A DNA stretch of 5,067 nucleotides from 66-474 sp036278635. GTDB lineage: Bacteria; Pseudomonadota; Gammaproteobacteria; Xanthomonadales; Rhodanobacteraceae. Positions 1 through 4,528 of the stretch are shown here, piece by piece. Position 1 is the first letter of the stretch; each line of letters starts with the position of its first letter. Position numbers and translations under genes: made by a program. The notes beneath the pieces were generated by a model. It searched no databases. It was not told where the DNA came from and saw nothing but the letters and a program-made list of their open reading frames with translations. The stretch covers positions 1 through 5,067 of the forward strand of contig DASUKQ010000100.1 of assembly GCA_036278635.1 (NCBI GenBank), read 5' to 3'.

Positions 1-198
1 CGGTGGGGCAAGAGCCCACCGCGAGTCTGGCAACAGACCGGCACGGCAAACCCCACCCGAAGCAAGACCGAATAGGGGAACGATGGCGTGGCCCGCGCCG
101 TTCCCGGGTTGGTCGCTGGAGCCAGACGGCGACGTCTGGCCGAGAGGAATGACTGTCACGCCGCAAGGCGCACAGGACCCGGCTTACAGGCCGACTCC
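1..198 (+). ncRNA. rnpB: RNase P RNA, bacterial class A, 3' half (5' end outside window)
   Basis: This is the catalytic RNA of ribonuclease P, which removes 5' leaders from tRNA precursors together with the RnpA protein. The stretch can be aligned by eye to the second half of E. coli M1 RNA, beginning at about its nucleotide 183. Matching landmarks are the hairpin at 1-21 (CGGTGGG/CCCACCG around a GCAAGAG loop), the GTCTG-GCAA-CAGAC hairpin that follows, the GCACGGCAAACCCCACCCG block, the AATAGGGG block near 70, the GGAATGACTGTCACG segment near 146-160 and the closing ACCCGGCTTACAGG. The GGGTTGG at 106-112 corresponds to the L15 loop whose GGU pairs with the tRNA 3' CCA. The 3' end is approximate: the P1 partner lies outside the window, and a T-rich run (201-207) just downstream may serve in termination. 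An open reading frame starting at 83 runs through this RNA and is not a gene. Having rnpB directly upstream of mraZ also occurs in Pseudomonas. Confidence 0.95.
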
Positions 199-273
199 AT
201 TGTTTTTGCTCGCGTCCCTGCTCGCTGTTTCGCTGCGGGGCCGCTCGGCATGCGGGTTTGCCGGCTATCGGCT

Positions 274-303
274 CCACCTCGGCCATCCATGGCCTGACTT
301 TTC
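274..303. repeat. 30-bp direct repeat, copy 1, with GGCCAT-CC-ATGGCC core
   Basis: This segment is identical over 30 bases to 381-410; the match stops exactly at both ends. The core GGCCATCCATGGCC (281-294) has complementary six-base arms separated by CC and could form a small hairpin. Repeats of this sort are frequent between genes in Xanthomonadaceae as I recall them, so a dispersed intergenic family is likely. No function can be assigned. Confidence 0.8.
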
Positions 304-313
304 GCGAAGCTTT

Positions 314-331
314 GCCATCATCCCTGATGGC
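314..331. repeat. Small hairpin GCCATCA-TCCC-TGATGGC between the 30-bp repeats
   Basis: Perfect seven-base complementary arms enclose a four-base loop. Its arms share the GCCAT/ATGGC theme of the 30-bp repeats on both sides, so the three hairpins may be modules of one intergenic repeat. It lies about 115 bases past the end of the RNase P RNA and lacks a T-tract, so it does not look like an intrinsic terminator. Confidence 0.6.
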
Positions 332-380
332 GGCGTCATGTCGCGCTCATGCGCAAAGGAACTGTTCGGGCCACGTGGCA

Positions 381-410
381 CCACCTCGGCCATCCATGGC
401 CTGACTTTTC
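381..410. repeat. 30-bp direct repeat, copy 2
   Basis: This is an exact second copy of 274-303, starting 107 bases after the first. The sequence between the copies is not itself duplicated, so this is either two insertions of the same short element or two surviving ends of a larger one. It carries the same GGCCAT-CC-ATGGCC core (388-401). Confidence 0.8.
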
Positions 411-465
411 ACAACAGCCGCTTCGATTGGGGTGTGGTCTGCGAGCGCCGTAGTGCGGAATCCAC

Positions 466-553
466 GTAGGGTGGAACCCGCGAAGCGGTTTCCACCGATC
501 GGTTTCTACCGGATTCGTTCGTGGCGGAAGCGGCTACGCCGATTCCGCCCTAC
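466..553. repeat. REPIN 1: two inverted GTAG-type REP hairpins
   Basis: The element begins with GTAG (466-469) and ends with its complement CTAC (550-553). The left REP has a 12-bp stem (470-481 with 485-496) around a GAA loop. The right REP, in opposite orientation, has a 12-bp stem (523-534 with 538-549) around a TAC loop. Each stem has a single mismatch, at the eighth pair from the GTAG end in both. A 26-base spacer (497-522) separates them. A GTAG head directly followed by an imperfect palindrome is the signature of REP elements mobilised by RAYT (TnpA_REP) transposases, and of the SMAG elements described in Stenotrophomonas maltophilia. The family assignment is inference; the hairpins are directly visible. 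Confidence 0.85.
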
Positions 554-607
554 GCGGCTGGTGCCGTCGTGCGTGCATTCAATTGTGCGATGTGGGGTGG
601 AACCCAC

Positions 608-694
608 GTAGGTGGAACCCGCGAAGCGGTTTCCACCGATCGGTTTCCACCGGGTTTGCCCGTGGCGGAAGCGGCTACGCCGATTCCGTCCTAC
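608..694. repeat. REPIN 2: tandem second copy
   Basis: This is a second copy of the 466-553 element, starting 142 bases later. By hand alignment of 457-559 with 599-700 there are seven substitutions and one single-base gap in 103 columns. Five of the seven substitutions fall in the spacer between hairpins, so the stems are better conserved than the loop. One G after the GTAG head (608-611) is missing, and the right stem has a G-T pair (665 with 689). The spacer repeats GGTTTCCACC (628-637 and again 642-651), a slip-like 14-base duplication. CTAC at 691-694 is followed by a GTAGGA at 707-712 that could form a further weak inverted pair with 689-694. Confidence 0.85.
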
Positions 695-871
695 GCGGCT
701 CCGCCGGTAGGAGAGAAAGCCGTTCAAACTGACCATGCACTGAACACGGTACGGCATCGGGGCACGCTTTTGAACGCGAATTCGACGCCACCCGGCAAAT
801 ACGGAATTATCAAAATCTTTTGCTTTCAATGACCTTGCGTTCACAGCTCATAATCGACTTCAAAATTGGTC

Positions 872-911
872 GGAATTTCGCCTTTCCTATTGATCTAAAA
901 GCGAAAATTCC
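872..911. promoter_or_regulatory. Imperfect inverted repeat abutting the -35 box
   Basis: GGAATTTCGCCTTT (872-885) can pair with AAAAGCGAAAATTCC (897-911), leaving one bulged base, one mismatch and an 11-base loop. It ends immediately before the TTGACA. It could be a binding site for a dimeric regulator, an UP-element-like AT-rich region, or chance structure in AT-rich DNA. No T-tract follows, so a terminator reading is weak. Confidence 0.4.
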
Positions 912-940
912 TTGACAGTCTCATTGCCTGCGACTAAGGT
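912..940 (+). promoter_or_regulatory. Probable sigma-70 promoter of the dcw operon (Pmra)
   Basis: A perfect TTGACA (912-917) is followed after exactly 17 bases by TAAGGT (935-940), which keeps only the first, second and last bases of TATAAT. Transcription would start near 947, giving a leader of about 40 bases before the mraZ ATG. A strong -35 with a weak -10 overlapped by MraZ-type boxes suits a promoter held under autorepression. The spacing and position are strong evidence; the start point is inferred. Confidence 0.75.
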
Positions 941-973
941 GGGCCCACGTGTAATTTTGTGGGAATACGTGGG
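939..973 (+). promoter_or_regulatory. MraZ operator: GTGGG boxes with 10-bp period
   Basis: GTGGG occurs at 939-943, 959-963 and 969-973, and the position in register between them (949-953) holds a degenerate GTGTA. The boxes thus sit on a 10-base grid with 5-base spacers, the arrangement known for MraZ binding upstream of mraZ in E. coli (TGGG-type direct repeats). The first box overlaps the -10 element and the others cover the predicted start and early leader, so bound MraZ would block RNA polymerase. Box 1 is also half of a perfect GTGGGCCCAC palindrome (939-948). The location and regularity make this assignment likely. Confidence 0.8.
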
Positions 974-985
974 AAACCTAGTCGC

Positions 986-1432
986 ATGTTCCAGGGCGAG
1001 ACCGCAATCAGCGTCGACGACAAGGGCCGGCTGGCGATTCCCACCGCCTACCGCGAGCCGATCGCGCGCGTCTGCAACAGCCGGCTGGTGATCACCTACA
1101 ACCCGTTCGAGCCCGGATGCCTGTGGGTGTTCCCGCAGCCCGAGTGGGAACGCGTACGGGACCAGGTCAACGCGCTGTCCAGCGTCAAGCGCGTGCACCG
1201 CGACCTGCAACTGAAACTGGTCGGCGCGGCCGCGCAGGTCGAGCTGGACGGCGCCGCGCGGGTCCTGCTTCCCGCGAGCCAGCGTGCGGCGTCCGGCATC
1301 GAAAAGAAGGCCGTGTTGCTGGGCATGGGCAACAAGTTCGAATTGTGGAGCGAACAGGCCCACCTCGCGAAGATCCAGCAGACGATCGGCGAAGAGGAAG
1401 TCAGCGAGGAAATGGTGGGACTCAGGTTGTGA
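986..1432 (+). CDS. mraZ: Transcriptional regulator MraZ
   Basis: MraZ is a DNA-binding protein of the SpoVT-AbrB fold that forms ring-shaped oligomers and represses its own dcw operon promoter. The 148-residue product matches the family length (152 in E. coli). It has two tandem half-domains: the first with DDKGRLAIP at residues 11-19, the second with DGAARVLLP at 88-96, followed by the family motif GNKFELW at 115-121. The ATG at 986 is chosen because it gives the conserved MFxGE start. An in-frame GTG at 959 would add nine residues, but that codon lies inside an operator box and only about 12 bases from the predicted transcription start. The ribosome site is weak (GGGA at 971-974, 11 bases away). 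In the second half-domain alanine 91 stands where E. coli has glycine (DGAGR). The gene leads the operon, with its candidate operator directly upstream. Confidence 0.96.
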   Translation: MFQGETAISVDDKGRLAIPTAYREPIARVCNSRLVITYNPFEPGCLWVFPQPEWERVRDQVNALSSVKRVHRDLQLKLVGAAAQVELDGAARVLLPASQRAASGIEKKAVLLGMGNKFELWSEQAHLAKIQQTIGEEEVSEEMVGLRL

Positions 1433-1489
1433 GGCGAGCGTCCGGCGAACGGCGCCAGCCGCCGGATCGGACGATGCGGGTGGCACATG

Positions 1490-1508
1490 CGCGCAGGTGG
1501 CGTGCGCG
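1490..1508 (+). promoter_or_regulatory. Short hairpin in the mraZ-rsmH spacer
   Basis: CGCGCA (1490-1495) and TGCGCG (1503-1508) are perfectly complementary around a seven-base loop. The structure lies 28 bases before the chosen rsmH start and only 10 before an alternative ATG at 1519, which it would tend to occlude. Such GC-rich arms arise easily by chance in this base composition, so a role in rsmH translation is only a possibility. Confidence 0.25.
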
Positions 1509-1536
1509 GATACGACGTATGGACGGGACGCGGGCG

Positions 1537-2463
1537 ATGACGGGCAGCCACGGGCTCATGCACATCCCGGTGATGCGCGACGCGGTGCTGGCGGGACTCG
1601 CGTTGAAACCGGACGGCCGCTATCTGGATGGCACCTTCGGCCGCGGCGGTCACGCCCGCGCGATCCTGGAGCGCCTCGGCCCCGCGGGCCGTTTGCTGTT
1701 GATGGATCGCGACCCCGACGCGGTCGCGTGTGCGACGCGCGAATTCGGTGGCGATCCGCGCGTGGCGATCCGGCATTCGAATTTCGCGGAGATGGCCGAA
1801 TGGGCCGAGGTGCGCGACGGCCTCGACGGAGTGCTGCTCGACCTCGGCGTGTCCTCGCCGCAGATCGATGACGCGAAGCGCGGGTTTTCGTTCCAGTCCG
1901 ATGCGCCGCTGGACATGCGCATGGATCCGACCGCGGGGATCAGCGCGGCAGATTTCCTCGCCCGTGCGGACGAGCGCGAGATCGCGGACGTGTTGTTCCG
2001 TTATGGCGAAGAGCGCATGAGCCGACGGATCGCGCGTGCGATCGTCGCCCGCCGCGGCGAGGCCCCGATCGCCACCACGCGCGAACTGGCCGAGCTCGTG
2101 GAGCGCGCGCTGGGCCGGCGCGAGCGTCACAAGCATCCGGCGACGCGCACGTTCCAGGCCCTGCGCATCCGGGTCAACGACGAACTCGATTCGCTCGAAC
2201 GCGCGCTGCCGGCGGCCGCAGCGGTGCTGAAACCCGCGGGTCGGCTCGTGGTGATCAGTTTCCATTCGCTGGAGGACCGCATCGTCAAGCATTTCATCCG
2301 CGGAGAGATCGCGATGCCGGTGCGACGCGGATTGCCGCTGCCGCCGGTCGCCGCGCCGCCGTTGAGCGCAGTGGGGCGCAAACACACGGCCGATGCCGAC
2401 GAGGTCGCGCGCAATCCGCGGGCACGCTCGGCGGTGTTGCGGGTTGCGGAGAAGCATCCATGA
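1537..2463 (+). CDS. rsmH: 16S rRNA (cytosine(1402)-N(4))-methyltransferase RsmH
   Basis: RsmH (formerly MraW) uses S-adenosylmethionine to methylate N4 of C1402 in the decoding centre of 16S rRNA. From this start the protein has 308 residues (E. coli 313). Visible motifs are the SAM-binding DGTFGRGGH (31-39), DRDP (57-60), DLGVSSPQ (102-109), RGFSF and PLDMRMD (115-130), YGEER (156-160), KHPATRTFQALRI (199-211), SFHSLEDRIVK (241-251) and the C-terminal NPRARSAVLR (293-302). The start is uncertain: in-frame ATGs lie at 1474, 1519, 1537 and 1558. I chose 1537 because it has GGGA eight bases upstream and leaves eight residues before the conserved HxPV, as is usual. The 1474 start would add an arginine-rich leader unlike the family. 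About 100 bases separate it from mraZ, and the stop overlaps the ftsL start as ATGA. Confidence 0.96.
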   Translation: MTGSHGLMHIPVMRDAVLAGLALKPDGRYLDGTFGRGGHARAILERLGPAGRLLLMDRDPDAVACATREFGGDPRVAIRHSNFAEMAEWAEVRDGLDGVLLDLGVSSPQIDDAKRGFSFQSDAPLDMRMDPTAGISAADFLARADEREIADVLFRYGEERMSRRIARAIVARRGEAPIATTRELAELVERALGRRERHKHPATRTFQALRIRVNDELDSLERALPAAAAVLKPAGRLVVISFHSLEDRIVKHFIRGEIAMPVRRGLPLPPVAAPPLSAVGRKHTADADEVARNPRARSAVLRVAEKHP

Positions 2464-2732
2464 AAGCAATCGGCATGTTGGCGACAGGGGTGTTGCTGCT
2501 TGCCGTGGTCGCCAGCGGCGTCGCGGTGGTGTGGGCGCGCCACCAGGATCGCGCCGCCTTCGTCCAGTTGTCGAAGCTGCAGAACCAGCGCGACGCGCTG
2601 AACGTCGAGTTCGGCCGTCTGGAACTCGAGCAGGCGACCTGGGCCAGTCCGTCCAGGATCGAGACGATCGCGCGCGGACAACTCGGGATGATCAGCCCAC
2701 CGGCCGGCAGCGTGGAGATGATCCACGAATGA
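2460..2732 (+). CDS. ftsL: Cell division protein FtsL
   Basis: FtsL is a small bitopic inner-membrane protein that joins FtsB and FtsQ in the divisome and transmits the signal that activates septal synthesis by FtsW-FtsI. The 90-residue product has a two-residue cytoplasmic stub before one hydrophobic segment (about residues 4-26). A periplasmic coiled coil follows, with leucines at 40, 47 and 54. The C-terminal part (RIETIARGQLGM, 66-77) has the LGM ending typical of the FtsL/DivIC family. It is shorter than E. coli FtsL (121) because the N-terminal cytoplasmic tail is missing, which fits Xanthomonadaceae-type FtsL. GGAG at 2448-2451 lies eight bases before the ATG. Four-base ATGA overlaps with rsmH and ftsI imply coupled translation. 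Low sequence conservation makes context part of the evidence. Confidence 0.93.
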   Translation: MKAIGMLATGVLLLAVVASGVAVVWARHQDRAAFVQLSKLQNQRDALNVEFGRLELEQATWASPSRIETIARGQLGMISPPAGSVEMIHE

Positions 2733-4528
2733 ACAGACGGCGTCCGCCGGAATCGACCTCGCGTCCCCCGCGCCGGCGCCGTCCGGATACGCGCAAGCGG
2801 CTTGCGCTGGTGGGCACGGTGCTCGCGCTGGCCGTGGTCGGGCTGGTTGCGCGCGCGGTCGACCTGCAGGTGGTGCACCAGGCGTTCCTCCAGCAGCAGG
2901 GCGATGCGCGATTCCTGCGCGAAGTCGACATCCCGGTGTCACGCGGGACGATCTACGATCGCAACGGCGTGCCGCTCGCGGTGTCCACGCCGATGCTCTC
3001 GTTGTGGGCCAACCCCGGCCAGGTGCTGCAACACGCCGAGCGCATTCCCGAGCTCGCCCGGGCGCTTGGCGTCAACGCGACCGATCTGGACCGCAAGTTG
3101 CAGAAGCGCAGCGCCCGCGAGTTCGTCTATCTGCGCCGCTTGATGACGCCCGAAGCCGCCAAGGCGGTGCTGGCGCTGGATATTCCCGGCGTCAACGCGC
3201 AGCGCGAATACAAGCGTTACTACCCCGATGGCGCGGCGATGGCGCACGTGCTCGGGTTCACCAACATCGACGATCGCGGCCAGGAGGGTCTCGAGCTTGC
3301 CTACGACGGCTGGCTCGCGGGCAAGCCCGGCCTGAAGCGCGTGATCCGCGATCGCCTCGGGCGCGTCGTCGAGAACGTCGAGCAGATCCGCGCGCCCGTG
3401 CCGGGACACGACCTGACACTGAGCATCGACAGCCGCATCCAGTACCTCGCCTATTCGGCATTGTCGGAGGCGGTGCTCAAGCGCCACGCGGCGTCCGGCT
3501 CGATGGTGGTTCTCGATCCGCGCAACGGGGAAATCCTCGCGATGGTCAACGTGCCGTCGTACAACCCCAACGACCTCGACAGCAGCGACGCCGGACAGCG
3601 CCGCAATCGTGCCGTCACCGACGTGACCGAGCCCGGTTCGACGATGAAGCCGTTCACCATCACCACCGCGCTGGAGACCGGCAGGTGGACGCCGACCACG
3701 CCGATCGACACCAGCCCCGGCTGGATGATGATCGATGGGCATACGGTGCGCGACGACCGCAACAACGGCCCGATCGACCTCAGCCATGTGATCACCTATT
3801 CCAGCAACGTCGGCGCGTCCAGGATTTCGTTGACGCTGAGCGCGCGCGAAATGAGCGGGGTGTTGCACGCGTTCGGCTTCGGCGCGAGTACCGGCAGCGG
3901 CTTTCCCGGAGAAGTGGGCGGCTACATTCCGCCACCGCGCACCTGGGGCGATTTCGTCAAGGCCACGATCGCGTTCGGGTACGGTCTCAACGTGACTGCG
4001 CTGCAACTCGCGGACGCCTACGCGGCGATCGCCGACGGCGGCATTCGCCACACGCCCACCTTCATCAAGGGCGACGGCAACCCCGGCGTGCGGGTCGAGC
4101 CCCACGCCGTTGCGAGTGAAGTGATGGCGATGCTGCGCACGGTCGTGAGCCCCGAGGGCACCGCACCGCAGGCGGCGATCGCCGACTACACCGTTGCCGG
4201 GAAGACCGGAACCGCGCATCTTGCCGTCGCGGGCGGGTACTCGCACAACCGCTACGCCGCGCTGTTCTGCGGCATCGTGCCCGCGAGCGATCCGCGCCTG
4301 GTCGGGGTGGTGGTCATCCGCGATGCCGGCGGCAACGGCGGCGAATATTTTGGTGGACTGGTGTCTGCGCCGGTGTTCCGGGAAGTGATGACCGGCGCGT
4401 TGCGCCTGCTCGACATTCCGCCCGACAACGTGCGCCAGTGGTACGCCGGCGGTCCGGTGGTGCCCGCGCCGTCCCCGGAACCGGACGCGGTGGCCGCCGC
4501 GCGCCCCGCGCAGGAGGCGACGCCATGA
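2729..4528 (+). CDS. ftsI: Peptidoglycan D,D-transpeptidase FtsI (penicillin-binding protein 3)
   Basis: FtsI cross-links peptidoglycan at the division septum, working with the glycosyltransferase FtsW, and is a target of beta-lactams. The protein has 599 residues (E. coli 588). An arginine/proline-rich cytoplasmic tail (1-24) precedes a membrane anchor (about 25-44). The class B pedestal domain follows, with RGTIYDRNG (72-80) and GFTNIDDRGQEGLEL (176-190). The transpeptidase domain has all three catalytic motifs: STMK with nucleophile Ser304 (304-307), SSN (358-360) and KTGT (492-495). After about residue 575 comes a Pro/Ala-rich tail with no recognised fold. The ATG at 2729 overlaps the ftsL stop as ATGA and has GGAG (2714-2717) upstream; the open frame extends further 5' but only through rsmH and ftsL. 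The murE start overlaps its stop in the same way. Confidence 0.98.
   Translation: MNRRRPPESTSRPPRRRRPDTRKRLALVGTVLALAVVGLVARAVDLQVVHQAFLQQQGDARFLREVDIPVSRGTIYDRNGVPLAVSTPMLSLWANPGQVLQHAERIPELARALGVNATDLDRKLQKRSAREFVYLRRLMTPEAAKAVLALDIPGVNAQREYKRYYPDGAAMAHVLGFTNIDDRGQEGLELAYDGWLAGKPGLKRVIRDRLGRVVENVEQIRAPVPGHDLTLSIDSRIQYLAYSALSEAVLKRHAASGSMVVLDPRNGEILAMVNVPSYNPNDLDSSDAGQRRNRAVTDVTEPGSTMKPFTITTALETGRWTPTTPIDTSPGWMMIDGHTVRDDRNNGPIDLSHVITYSSNVGASRISLTLSAREMSGVLHAFGFGASTGSGFPGEVGGYIPPPRTWGDFVKATIAFGYGLNVTALQLADAYAAIADGGIRHTPTFIKGDGNPGVRVEPHAVASEVMAMLRTVVSPEGTAPQAAIADYTVAGKTGTAHLAVAGGYSHNRYAALFCGIVPASDPRLVGVVVIRDAGGNGGEYFGGLVSAPVFREVMTGALRLLDIPPDNVRQWYAGGPVVPAPSPEPDAVAAARPAQEATP
4512..4517 (+). promoter_or_regulatory. 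Strong Shine-Dalgarno AGGAGG of murE
   Basis: AGGAGG lies seven bases before the ATG at 4525, inside the end of ftsI. It is the best ribosome site in the window and settles the murE start over an in-frame ATG at 4534. It allows independent initiation in addition to coupling through the ATGA overlap. Confidence 0.85.

Larger units (their letters stand above)
199..911. other. Long non-coding spacer between rnpB and the mraZ promoter, repeat-rich
   Basis: About 700 bases hold no credible gene. Open frames of 100-130 codons on both strands here run through RNase P RNA or palindromic repeats, and their translations show no recognisable protein features. The left part (199-456) carries a 30-bp direct repeat with palindromic core. 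The middle (450-712) is two tandem REPIN-type elements. The right part (about 713-871) has no assigned feature; it becomes clearly more AT-rich from about 780 on, as expected near a strong promoter. A CATAAT at 849-854 resembles a -10 box but has no suitably spaced -35. Confidence 0.7.

Noticed and set aside
83..469. Open frame of 128 codons on the + strand after rnpB
   Set aside because: Its first third lies inside RNase P RNA and the rest crosses the 30-bp repeats; no ribosome site and no protein-like features.
450..700. CRISPR array from the regularly spaced repeats
   Set aside because: Only two units, the repeats are about 100 bases with internal hairpins, and no array of short repeats with unique spacers is present.
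721..776. Eight-base inverted repeat CGTTCAAA ... TTTGAACG with a 40-base gap
   Set aside because: Arms of eight with such a long gap are expected about once by chance in a spacer of this length; nothing around it supports a function.
506..844. Overlapping open frames on both strands (112 codons minus, 103 codons plus from 521)
   Set aside because: They are translations of the REPIN palindromes; the minus-strand product even repeats SRVGRNRRSRFRH because of the DNA duplication.
1096..2469. Minus-strand open frame of 457 codons opposite mraZ and rsmH
   Set aside because: Shadow of GC-rich coding DNA: the opposite strand encodes clear MraZ and RsmH motifs, and this product is Arg/His/Ala-rich without any recognisable domain.
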